Positions 43,089-51,585 of a stretch of DNA of 64,000 bases are shown in pieces. The notes beneath the pieces were generated by a model. It did no database searches and was not told the DNA's origin. It saw only the letters and a list, made by a program, of their open reading frames with translations. Source of the stretch: Neobacillus sp. WH10 (GTDB lineage: Bacteria; Bacillota; Bacilli; Bacillales; Cytobacillaceae); contig NZ_CP126110.1 of NCBI RefSeq assembly GCF_030123405.1, positions 682,001-746,000 of the forward strand, read 5' to 3'. The position numbers and the translations under genes are program-made. Positions within the stretch are counted from its first letter, which is position 1, and each line of letters begins with the position of its first letter.

Positions 43089-44861
43089 ATGAATTTCATT
43101 CCTGATCGCTTTAAGCATAACGGCTTGTTTATTGTCATGTTCTTCATTACAGTCATGATCATTATTACAGTTTCCGTCACCATCACCTGGACGACCATTC
43201 GGATGTCGGAACAATTTTTTATCGAAAAGTTTAGCATTACCAACTCTAAAGTGATGAGTCAGGTAAAAGGAAGCTTTGAGTCGCTTAATTATTCAGTCGT
43301 CATCGCATCAAATAAGCTCCTTCAAAGTGGGAATATTAAAAGAATGCTGACAGAAGAGCAATCCAACGCAGAGAAAATGAGTTCTATTTATAGTATGTCT
43401 CAGCAGATGAAGCATGTTAAATCTATGTTAGACGCCTATGAAATCGAAATTGTTGTGGCGGGAAGAAATGGAGTCAATTATGTAACTGACCGTAATTTCT
43501 GGCCGATCTCTGATGAAGAACTGAAAATGAGTGCTATTACCGAGAATACACTAAAGGAACCAAAAAGGCTCATGTATCAATATGATCAACGTATGAATAA
43601 GACCACAGGACTAGAGGGGAGCAATGTGATTATTGCTTCCAAGGCATTCATGGACCGGATATCCGGGAAAGTTTACGGATCTATGTATTTGGCTATCCAA
43701 GAAAGCGAATTTAGAAAATTGTATTCAAGTTATACAAATCCCGGGAATGATGTGTTCATATTGGACAAGAATGGCTCCATTGTTTCAAGTAATCAAGCTA
43801 AACTGATTGGGCAAAAAGCAGACAATCTTCTTAGTTATGCGGCAAAAATAAATGACAATCCACATAAATACATCATTGAAAACTTTAGAGGCAAAGATCA
43901 AATTATTTTTATGGAATATCTACCATCCTTTGATATGTATTTGTTCAATGTAATTGACAAACAGAAAGCAGTCGGCGATTTAATTAACAAAAGGCAGATC
44001 GTCCTAATCTGTATTGGAATCGTTTTTGTTGCACTCATTATTGTGTTTCTCGCATCAAGGAGATTGACGAATTCCTTATCGAGGCTGGTTAAACAAATTG
44101 CAAATGCCCCGAAGTATGACTTTGATAAGTATGTTTCTGAAACGGGTACTTATGAAACAAGACAAATCGGAAATGCCTTTAACACGATGCTCGATGAGCT
44201 ACATGAGTATGTGGATAAACTTGTGATAGCGCAAAAGCAGCAACGTAATGCAGAACTAGCTGCCCTGCAGCGGCAAATTAACCCCCACTTCCTTTATAAT
44301 ACGTTAACCTCCATTAAATTCATGGTACAACAGGGTGGGAAAGAAGATGCAGAAGCTACCATCAATGCGTTGATATCGTTGTTGCAAAATACAATTGGTA
44401 ATGTCAATGAAACTATTACGGTGAAGCAGGAAGTAGATACCTTAAAAAATTATGTATTTATTAATCAAAAGCGATACGGAGATCGTATAAAAGTGAACTA
44501 TTTCGTGGCACCGGATTGTATGGACCTCCCAATCCCAAAACTAATCCTTCAGCCATTTATAGAGAATTCATTCTTTCATGGTTTTAATCGTAAGCCTGAA
44601 GGATATATTAATGTTCTTATTTGGCAAGAAAGTGAAAAGCTGATTTGTGAAGTGGTAGATAACGGTGATGGAATGGAAGTCTCTTCAGAAAGCAAATTTC
44701 CTAGTACAAAGCAGAAACAGCAGCATTTCTCGGGTATCGGTGTACGGAATGTAAATGAACGTATTCAGCTGATTTATGGTGATCCATACGGTGTAACCAT
44801 ATCCAGTAAACTTGGTAAGGGGACAAAGGTTCGAATCGAACTTCCAATTAAGAATATATAA
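43089..44861 (+). CDS. YesM-type sensor histidine kinase
   Basis: A 590-residue membrane kinase. Two membrane segments (about residues 14-35 and 300-322) flank a large outer domain, probably a double Cache fold (FILDKNGSIVSSN is typical). A HAMP domain follows, then the His_kinase (PF06580) motif LQRQINPHFLYNTLTSIKFM with its phospho-histidine, and a HATPase domain (VVDNGDGMEV, SGIGVRNVNERIQLIYG). It should respond to a sugar or a sugar-loaded binding protein and phosphorylate the YesN-type partner upstream. The signal is not known; galactosides fit the context. Confidence 0.88.
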   Translation: MNFIPDRFKHNGLFIVMFFITVMIIITVSVTITWTTIRMSEQFFIEKFSITNSKVMSQVKGSFESLNYSVVIASNKLLQSGNIKRMLTEEQSNAEKMSSIYSMSQQMKHVKSMLDAYEIEIVVAGRNGVNYVTDRNFWPISDEELKMSAITENTLKEPKRLMYQYDQRMNKTTGLEGSNVIIASKAFMDRISGKVYGSMYLAIQESEFRKLYSSYTNPGNDVFILDKNGSIVSSNQAKLIGQKADNLLSYAAKINDNPHKYIIENFRGKDQIIFMEYLPSFDMYLFNVIDKQKAVGDLINKRQIVLICIGIVFVALIIVFLASRRLTNSLSRLVKQIANAPKYDFDKYVSETGTYETRQIGNAFNTMLDELHEYVDKLVIAQKQQRNAELAALQRQINPHFLYNTLTSIKFMVQQGGKEDAEATINALISLLQNTIGNVNETITVKQEVDTLKNYVFINQKRYGDRIKVNYFVAPDCMDLPIPKLILQPFIENSFFHGFNRKPEGYINVLIWQESEKLICEVVDNGDGMEVSSESKFPSTKQKQQHFSGIGVRNVNERIQLIYGDPYGVTISSKLGKGTKVRIELPIKNI

Positions 44862-44900
44862 ATATTTTCATAAAATCTAAAAATAATCCAAAGTAAACAA

Positions 44901-44915
44901 TTGGAAGCGTATTCA
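44901..44915 (+). promoter_or_regulatory. cre site upstream of the galactoside ABC operon
   Basis: TTGGAAGCGTATTCA matches WTGNAANCGNWNNCW at every position. It lies 127 bp before the binding-protein start. Confidence 0.65.
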
Positions 44916-44997
44916 TCTCATAAAAATAATACAATCAATTAAAAATATCTTCCTAACTGTTACGTTCCGGCAGGTGATAACATAATCCTTGTAAGTT

Positions 44998-45012
44998 GGG
45001 TAGCGCTTACAA
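44998..45012 (-). promoter_or_regulatory. Second cre site, near the binding-protein start
   Basis: Read on the minus strand TTGTAAGCGCTACCC matches the consensus except the last base. It sits 30 bases before the start codon, after any promoter, where CcpA would act as a roadblock. Confidence 0.6.
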
Positions 45013-45041
45013 AAAAATTATGAATGCTTGGGGGAATATCA

Positions 45042-46331
45042 ATGAAAAAAATACTAGCACTCTTTTTAGTTAGTATCTTAATGCTAACTGCCTGTTCTTC
45101 TGGATCAAAAGAGACAGATACTTCCAGCAAGGCAAAGGATTCAAAAGAAATAACGGTTTGGGCATGGGACCCGAATTTTAATATTAAGGCAATGAATCTA
45201 GCAAAGGACGCTTATAAATCAGAAAATCCAGATCTTAAGATCAAGATCGTTGAAAATGCCCAAGATGATATCGTTCAAAAGCTTAACACCAGTCTAAGCT
45301 CAGGTACCACTAAAGGGCTACCGAACATCGTATTAATTGAAGATTATCGTGCGCAAAGCTTCCTAAAAGCCTATCCGGATATGTTCCAAGAACTAACGGA
45401 TTCTTTTAAAGCAGACGATTTTGCACAGTATAAAATGGCTCCAACCAGCCTAGATGGTAAGAACTATGGAATTCCGTTCGATACAGGGGTAGCTGGATTG
45501 TATGTTCGAACAGATTACTTAGAAAAAGCAGGATATAAAGTAGAGGATTTACAAAATATCGATTGGAACAAGTACATCGAGATTGGGAAAAAGGTAAAAG
45601 AAGCAACAGGCAAACCAATGCTTACACAGGATCCGAAGGATCTAGGTCTTATTCGGATGATGATTCAATCAAGCGGTTCCTGGTATTTGAAGAAGGATGG
45701 CACAACACCTGACCTAGCAAACAACGCTGCACTTAAGGAAGCATTCAAAACGTATAAAGATCTATTAGATGCTAATTTAGTGAAACCTGTTTCTGACTGG
45801 AGTCAGTTTTTAGCAGGCTTTAATAAAGGTGATGTCGCCACTGTTCCAACGGGTAACTGGATTACACCTTCCATCAAGGCCGAAGCATCACAATCAGGTA
45901 AATGGGCAGTCGTTCCAATGCCAAAACAATCCGGTATTGAAGGTTCTGTGAATGCAACCAACTTAGGCGGAAGCTCTTGGTATGTGCTTAACGTCCCAGG
46001 TAAAGATAAAGCAGTTGACTTCCTTGCTAAGACATTCGGTTCCAACGCTGATTTCTATCAAACCTTAAATAAGGAAATGGGTGCTATCGGTACATACAAA
46101 CCAGCAGCAGCAGGAGAAGCTTATAAAGCTGCAGACGATTTTTTTGGCGGCCAGAAAGTGGTTGAAGATTTCTCTAAATGGACAGAGAAGATTCCTCAAG
46201 TAAACTATGGGATGCATACGTATGCGATTGAAGACATTTTAGCAGTCGGAATGCAAGACTACCTAAAAGGTAAAGATCTAGACAAAGTGTTAGAAGATGC
46301 CCAAAAGCAAGCAGAAGAACAAATTAAATAA
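45042..46331 (+). CDS. Sugar ABC transporter substrate-binding lipoprotein
   Basis: A 429-residue lipoprotein. ATG at 45042 follows TTGGGGGAA; an in-frame ATG at 45024 overlaps this. The signal ends in the lipobox LTAC, so Cys about 21 is lipid-modified. The rest is a family-1 (MalE-like) extracellular solute-binding protein, with KEITVWAWDPNF at the start and NATNLGGSSWYVLN typical of the group. It should present galacto-oligosaccharides or similar to the permeases downstream. An intercistronic structure at 46350-46460 probably limits read-through so that the binding protein is made in excess. Confidence 0.88.
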   Translation: MKKILALFLVSILMLTACSSGSKETDTSSKAKDSKEITVWAWDPNFNIKAMNLAKDAYKSENPDLKIKIVENAQDDIVQKLNTSLSSGTTKGLPNIVLIEDYRAQSFLKAYPDMFQELTDSFKADDFAQYKMAPTSLDGKNYGIPFDTGVAGLYVRTDYLEKAGYKVEDLQNIDWNKYIEIGKKVKEATGKPMLTQDPKDLGLIRMMIQSSGSWYLKKDGTTPDLANNAALKEAFKTYKDLLDANLVKPVSDWSQFLAGFNKGDVATVPTGNWITPSIKAEASQSGKWAVVPMPKQSGIEGSVNATNLGGSSWYVLNVPGKDKAVDFLAKTFGSNADFYQTLNKEMGAIGTYKPAAAGEAYKAADDFFGGQKVVEDFSKWTEKIPQVNYGMHTYAIEDILAVGMQDYLKGKDLDKVLEDAQKQAEEQIK

Positions 46332-46349
46332 CAAAACAAGCAAAAAGGA

Positions 46350-46460
46350 ACACATCAAATCAATATTTATAAGAAAATAAGCCTCGGAAATTCGCCGGCT
46401 TCTCCTATTCTGTTTAACGGAGCAATCTGATGTGTCAGGCGAAGTTCTGAGGCTCTTTTC
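46350..46460 (+). terminator. Long intercistronic stem-loop (attenuator) between binding protein and permease
   Basis: AGCCTCGGAAATTCGCC (46380-46396) pairs with GGCGAAGTTCTGAGGCT (46438-46454) with two non-canonical positions, followed by CTTTTCTTTT. The 41-base loop contains TGATGTGT (46428-46435), complementary to ACACATCA (46350-46357) upstream of the stem, so an alternative or pseudoknot pairing is possible. It probably tunes transcription or mRNA stability between the two genes. Confidence 0.72.
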
Positions 46461-46490
46461 TTTTACTAACAATGTGAGGAGTTGACAATT

Positions 46491-47420
46491 GTGATAACAG
46501 CAAAAGCAAAACATAGCCAGAGCCTGCAAACAGCAAAATCAGGCCGGAAACTTCGAGCAAAAAACGCTGTTATTGGCTGGTCCTTTGTTCTAGTTGCTGC
46601 CGTGTTGATCTGTTTGTTTTATTTCTACCCAATGATTCAGGCGCTTATTATGTCTTTTCAAACAGGATCTGGTGCCAATTTAACATTTACCGGTTTTGAT
46701 AATTATGTACGTTTATTTAAGGATCCAACCTTCCTAACCACAGTAAAAAATACGGTGATCTATTTAATCATTCAAGTACCAATAATGATTTTGCTGGCTC
46801 TGTTTCTTTCTGTTTTATTAAATAATAAATCGTTGAAGCTAAAGGGATTCTTTCGAACTGCTATTTTTTTACCATGCGTAACCTCTCTTGTTGCTTATTC
46901 CGTTATCTTTAAATATTTGTTTGGTCAAGATGGAATTGTTAATATCATGTTAATGAAGGTTTCACTTATTTCGGAGCCGATTCAATGGCTTACAGATCCT
47001 TTTTGGGCAAAAGTTGCGATTATTATAGCGATCACTTGGCGCTGGACAGGGTATAACATGATATTCTATTTATCCGCTCTGCAAAATGTCGATGAATCTA
47101 TCTATGAAGCGGCAAAAATTGATGGTGCGTCATCGGTTCAACAATTTTTTAAAATCACAATTCCAATGTTAAAGCCGATTATTCTATTTACCTCAATTAC
47201 CTCAACGATTGGTACGCTTCAGCTATTTGATGAAGTCATGAATATTACCAAGGGCGGGCCAGGAAATGCGACGATGACGATTTCTCAGTACATTTACAAT
47301 TTATCGTTTAAATATACCCCTGATTTTGGCTATGCCGCCACTGTTTCTTATGCCATAGTCATTATGATCGTCATCTTCTCTATCATTCAGTTTAAAGTAG
47401 CAGGTGATAAAAATGAGTAA
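46491..47420 (+). CDS. Sugar ABC transporter permease (first)
   Basis: A 309-residue membrane protein with about six segments. GTG at 46491 is used because TGAGGAG ends nine bases before it, while TTG at 46482 directly abuts that site. The conserved cytoplasmic loop EAAKIDGASSVQQFFKITIP (EAA motif) marks a MalF-type permease of carbohydrate ABC importers. It overlaps the second permease gene by 8 bp. No ATPase is encoded here; such importers commonly use a shared MsmX-type ATPase. Confidence 0.88.
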   Translation: MITAKAKHSQSLQTAKSGRKLRAKNAVIGWSFVLVAAVLICLFYFYPMIQALIMSFQTGSGANLTFTGFDNYVRLFKDPTFLTTVKNTVIYLIIQVPIMILLALFLSVLLNNKSLKLKGFFRTAIFLPCVTSLVAYSVIFKYLFGQDGIVNIMLMKVSLISEPIQWLTDPFWAKVAIIIAITWRWTGYNMIFYLSALQNVDESIYEAAKIDGASSVQQFFKITIPMLKPIILFTSITSTIGTLQLFDEVMNITKGGPGNATMTISQYIYNLSFKYTPDFGYAATVSYAIVIMIVIFSIIQFKVAGDKNE

Positions 47421-48237
47421 CCTTAAACGAATATTCAGCTATACAGTCCTTATCATTGCATCCATTGTTTCCATCTTTCCATTTCTATGGATGATAGTAA
47501 GCTCGACAAATAAATCTGTTGAGGTCACGAAGGGGAAGTTATTGCCGGGCAGTCATTTTATCGAAAATCTTCACAATCTGCTGGACACCGTTGATCTTGT
47601 ACCTGCATTAATGAATTCGGCGAAGATCTCGATCACCACAACCATTCTTGGCATGTTAATTGCCTCATTGGCTGGCTATGGATTTGAAATTTTTAAAAGT
47701 AAGTCTAAGGACTTTTTGTTCAACTTCTTGCTGCTTTCCATGATGATTCCTTTTGCGGCTTTAATGGTACCGTTATTTAGGATGTTTGGGAATATTTCTC
47801 AAAATATGCCGATGATTGGGATTGATACAATGTCAGCAGTCATTTTACCGACGGTTACTACCGCTTTTCTTATCTTTTTCTTTAGACAAAGCACAAAGAT
47901 GTTTCCAAAGGAAATTTTAGAAGCTGGAAGAATTGATGGCTTATCGGAATTAGGTATATTCCTCCGGATTTATGTTCCTACAATGAAAACAACCTATGCA
48001 GCAGCGGCTATCATTACGTTCATGGCCAGCTGGAATAGTTATTTGTGGCCGCTAGTTATTTTGCAATCACCTGAGAATCAGACAATTCCGCTGCTTATCT
48101 CAAACCTCGGATCAAGCTACTCACCCGACTTTGGAATGAATATGACAGCCATTGTTATTGCAACCCTGCCAGTTGCACTCATTTTCTTCATAATGCAAAA
48201 GCATTTTGTTGCTGGTATGATGGGTTCCGTGAAATAG
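47413..48237 (+). CDS. Sugar ABC transporter permease (second)
   Basis: A 274-residue MalG-type permease with about six membrane segments and the loop EAGRIDGLSELGIFLRIYVP. ATG at 47413 follows GCAGGTG by seven bases; GTG at 47404 is inside that site. It forms the channel with the MalF-type partner. Its end, MQKHFVAGMMGSVK, is the usual C-terminus of the family (FVAGLTAGAVK-like). It is followed 40 bp later by the beta-galactosidase gene. Confidence 0.88.
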   Translation: MSNLKRIFSYTVLIIASIVSIFPFLWMIVSSTNKSVEVTKGKLLPGSHFIENLHNLLDTVDLVPALMNSAKISITTTILGMLIASLAGYGFEIFKSKSKDFLFNFLLLSMMIPFAALMVPLFRMFGNISQNMPMIGIDTMSAVILPTVTTAFLIFFFRQSTKMFPKEILEAGRIDGLSELGIFLRIYVPTMKTTYAAAAIITFMASWNSYLWPLVILQSPENQTIPLLISNLGSSYSPDFGMNMTAIVIATLPVALIFFIMQKHFVAGMMGSVK

Positions 48238-48277
48238 TTCGATTGAAAAAGTAAGTAGATAGGATGTGTAAGAGATT

Positions 48278-51200
48278 ATGACAAAGGTTCCAAGTATTAA
48301 TTGGTTATCAGACGTAAATGTATTTGCTGTTAATCGTATTCCTGCCCATTCCGATCACGTTTATTACCAGACGATGGAGGAGGCAAAAAGTGCTGCTCCA
48401 ATGAGGTTACGACATGAATTGAACGGTAATTGGAAATTTACCTATAATGTTAATCCAGCCAATCGTCCGGAACAATTTTTTCAGCTTGATTTCAATTGCT
48501 CAGGCTGGGGAGATATTTCCGTGCCAGGGCATATTCAGCTTCAGGGGTATGGGAAACTACAATATGTAAATACCATGTACCCATGGGATGGCCATAATGA
48601 AATCAGACCGCCAGAGATTCCAAAGGATCATAATCCTGTAGGAAGCTATGTGAAATTGTTTACTATTCCTGCACATATGAAAAATAAACCATTATATATT
48701 TCCTTTCAAGGCGTAGAGTCTGCTTTTTATGTATGGTTAAACGGTGAATTCGTAGGCTATAGTGAGGACTCCTTTACTCCGGCCGAGTTTGAGCTTACTC
48801 CATTTCTCATAGATGGGGAGAATAAGCTGGCCGTTGAGGTTTATCAACGGAGCACGGGCAGCTGGCTCGAAGACCAAGATTTCTGGAGGTTTTCTGGTAT
48901 TTTCAGGGATGTCTATCTCTATACGGTACCTGAGATTCATGTCTTTGATGCACATGTTCGTGCAGAATTGGACGCCTCTTTTAAGCAAGGAACATTACAA
49001 GCAGACCTTAAACTTTTACCAGCTGCTTCAGTCCCTTCAAAAATCATGGCCGAGTTATTCGATGCTAAGGGAAAGTTAATAGCGAAGAAGGATGCTGTTC
49101 TAGGTGGTGGAATATGCACATTTTCTATTCCAGTTGATACTCCAAAATTATGGAGTGCCGAAAATCCATATTTGTATAAGCTATTTATTCACGTTTATAA
49201 CGAGTCCGGCAGTTTGGTAGAGGTCATTCCTCAAAAGGTTGGATTTAGAAGATTTGAGCTTGTTGATAAGATTATGCGCCTCAATGGTGAACGTATCGTT
49301 TTTAAGGGTGTAAACCGTCATGAATTTAATTGCCGTAGAGGCCGTGCGATTACAAAGGAAGATATGCTTTGGGATATTAAAACGCTGAAACGCCATAATA
49401 TTAACGCCGTTCGGACTTCACATTATCCAAATCAGAGCTTATGGTACGATTTATGCGATGAATATGGCATATATGTCATCGATGAAATGAATTTGGAAAC
49501 ACATGGGTCGTGGCAAAAGATGGGTGCAGTTGAGCCGTCCTGGAACATTCCCGGCAACAAGCCGGAATGGGAGAATATTGTCATGGACCGAGCTATATCA
49601 ATGGTAGAGCGGGATAAGAATCATCCTTCTATCCTAATCTGGTCGTGTGGTAATGAATCATATGCAGGTGAAGTCATTCTTAGTGTTTCTAAATATTTCA
49701 AGAAGGTGGACCCAAGCCGTCTTGTTCATTATGAAGGGGTATTCCACGCACGTGATTATAACGAAACAAGCGATATGGAAAGCCGCATGTATGCGAAGCC
49801 TGCTGATATTGAAAAGTATTTAAGTGAAGATCCGGAAAAGCCTTACATTAGCTGCGAGTATATGCATGCAATGGGCAATTCACTAGGCGGTATGTACAAA
49901 TATACGGATTTAGAGCAGAAATACCCTATGTATCAAGGCGGATTTATTTGGGACTATATTGATCAGTCGATAATCAAGAAGGACCGGTATGGCAAGGAAT
50001 TTTTAGCATACGGCGGCGATTTTGACGACCGTCCTACAGATTATTATTTCTGTACAAATGGTATCGTCTATGCGAATCGAGAACTCTCCCCAAAGATGCA
50101 GGAAGTGAAGTATTTATATCAGGACTTTAAGCTGGTGGTGGATCAAACTGGTGTAATGGTAAAAAATGAGAGCCTTTTCTCTAATACAGCAGACTATGAG
50201 TTGGAGTATTCCCTATTCCTTGAGGGCAAGGAATTGTATCGAAACACTCTTTTTGCAGCTGTTGAACCACAAAGTGCGGGACGTTTCGAGTTTAACTGGC
50301 CTGCAAACATCGCAGCCGCTAACGGTGAATATTCTATTCAAACTTCACTAAAGTTGAATGAAAGCACAGGTTGGGCAGATGTGGGTTATGAGATTGCCTT
50401 CGGTCAGTTTATTTTCCAAAAGGGTTCAAGGGATATAGGTGTTCCAAGTGGAGATTTGCGAGTTGCTCACGGTGATGTCAATATTGGTGTTCACGGAAAG
50501 GACTTTACTGTTATGTTCTCGAAGCAGGTGGGTAGTTTAGTTTCCTTGAACTATGGGGGGAGAGAAATGATTGCTCTTCCACCGGCACCGTTATTCTGGA
50601 GAGCAACAACAGATAATGATCGAGGATTTTCTCAAAGCTTCCATTCCGGGCTTTGGTACGCAGCGAGCTTAGCAAGGGAATGTGTGGATGTCCAGGTTGA
50701 AGAAAACAAGAGTCACGTGAGCATTGCATTTACTTATAAATTCTCGATTAACAATGATATCGAGGTTAAGATTGTTTACACCGTTTATCCAGATGGAAGT
50801 GTCCGTGTGAAGTCTGCGTATAAGGGCGCTGAGTGTTTGCCTCAGCTTCCGATCTTTGCGGTTTCCTTTAAGGTCCTAGCTGATTATGAACAACTTAAGT
50901 GGTACGCACTAGGTCCAGAAGAAAACTACTCTGACCGTGCGGCGGGGGCAAGACTCGGTATCTTTAATAATCAAGTAACTGACAATCTATCAGGCTATTG
51001 TTTCCCGCAGGAGTCAGGCAACCGAACCGGAGTCCGCCGAGTCAGTGTGATGAACAGTGATGGTCAAGGAATTAGAATTTCTTCTGTGGACAAACCGCTG
51101 GAGTGCAATTTTTCACCATATACAGCATTCGAACTCGAAAATGCCTACCATGTTTACGAGCTTCCGAATATTCATTATACCGTTGTAACGGTGGCAGGAA

Positions 51201-51310
51201 GGCAGATGGGTGTTGGCGGAGACGACAGCTGGGGTGCACCTGTTCATGATGAACACCTCATTCATGCAAACGAAGACATGGAATTTGAGTTTATGATTCA
51301 TAGGGTTTAA
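48278..51310 (+). CDS. GH2 beta-galactosidase (LacZ-like)
   Basis: A 1010-residue cytoplasmic enzyme, the length usual for LacZ, with no signal peptide. The sugar-binding domain opens with LRHELNGNWKFTYNVNP; the barrel contains the acid/base Glu460 (GNESYAG) and the nucleophile Glu527 in SCEYMHAMGNSLGG. The C-terminal beta-sandwich (LFWRATTDNDRGFS onward) is the Bgal small chain domain. It hydrolyses terminal beta-galactosides brought in by the ABC importer just upstream to give galactose for the Leloir genes. A weak AAGAG site precedes the ATG. A terminator follows at 51320. Confidence 0.92.
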   Translation: MTKVPSINWLSDVNVFAVNRIPAHSDHVYYQTMEEAKSAAPMRLRHELNGNWKFTYNVNPANRPEQFFQLDFNCSGWGDISVPGHIQLQGYGKLQYVNTMYPWDGHNEIRPPEIPKDHNPVGSYVKLFTIPAHMKNKPLYISFQGVESAFYVWLNGEFVGYSEDSFTPAEFELTPFLIDGENKLAVEVYQRSTGSWLEDQDFWRFSGIFRDVYLYTVPEIHVFDAHVRAELDASFKQGTLQADLKLLPAASVPSKIMAELFDAKGKLIAKKDAVLGGGICTFSIPVDTPKLWSAENPYLYKLFIHVYNESGSLVEVIPQKVGFRRFELVDKIMRLNGERIVFKGVNRHEFNCRRGRAITKEDMLWDIKTLKRHNINAVRTSHYPNQSLWYDLCDEYGIYVIDEMNLETHGSWQKMGAVEPSWNIPGNKPEWENIVMDRAISMVERDKNHPSILIWSCGNESYAGEVILSVSKYFKKVDPSRLVHYEGVFHARDYNETSDMESRMYAKPADIEKYLSEDPEKPYISCEYMHAMGNSLGGMYKYTDLEQKYPMYQGGFIWDYIDQSIIKKDRYGKEFLAYGGDFDDRPTDYYFCTNGIVYANRELSPKMQEVKYLYQDFKLVVDQTGVMVKNESLFSNTADYELEYSLFLEGKELYRNTLFAAVEPQSAGRFEFNWPANIAAANGEYSIQTSLKLNESTGWADVGYEIAFGQFIFQKGSRDIGVPSGDLRVAHGDVNIGVHGKDFTVMFSKQVGSLVSLNYGGREMIALPPAPLFWRATTDNDRGFSQSFHSGLWYAASLARECVDVQVEENKSHVSIAFTYKFSINNDIEVKIVYTVYPDGSVRVKSAYKGAECLPQLPIFAVSFKVLADYEQLKWYALGPEENYSDRAAGARLGIFNNQVTDNLSGYCFPQESGNRTGVRRVSVMNSDGQGIRISSVDKPLECNFSPYTAFELENAYHVYELPNIHYTVVTVAGRQMGVGGDDSWGAPVHDEHLIHANEDMEFEFMIHRV

Positions 51311-51319
51311 ATACTAGGG

Positions 51320-51346
51320 AAGAGTCCATGCAGCATGGACTCTTTT
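51320..51346 (+). terminator. Terminator after the beta-galactosidase gene
   Basis: AAGAGTCCATG and CATGGACTCTT, three-base loop CAG, then TTTC. It closes the ABC/lacZ transcription unit. Confidence 0.85.
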
Positions 51347-51509
51347 CTAGCTAAGTTTCAGCAGGTAAAAGAAATAATCCTATTTTTAGTTAGCTAAATA
51401 TCCAGATTCATTCATCCGCACCCGTAAGATCCTGTCCATAGATGATATTGAAGTTGTTAATGTAAAAGGTAATTGATTAGTAATTCCTAAAGTTACAATA
51501 GGGGGATTT

Positions 51510-51538
51510 TTGACAAATTCCCGCTATTTAAAGATAAG
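51510..51538 (+). promoter_or_regulatory. Possible promoter for the alpha-galactosidase gene
   Basis: TTGACA (51510-51515), 17-base spacer and GATAAG (51533-51538). The -10 is a poor match, so this is tentative, though a promoter is expected after the terminator at 51320. 51347-51509 holds nothing else recognised. Confidence 0.35.
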
Positions 51539-51585
51539 CATCGTTTCAAAACTTTAGCAACCAATTTAAGAAAAGGTGATGTTTT

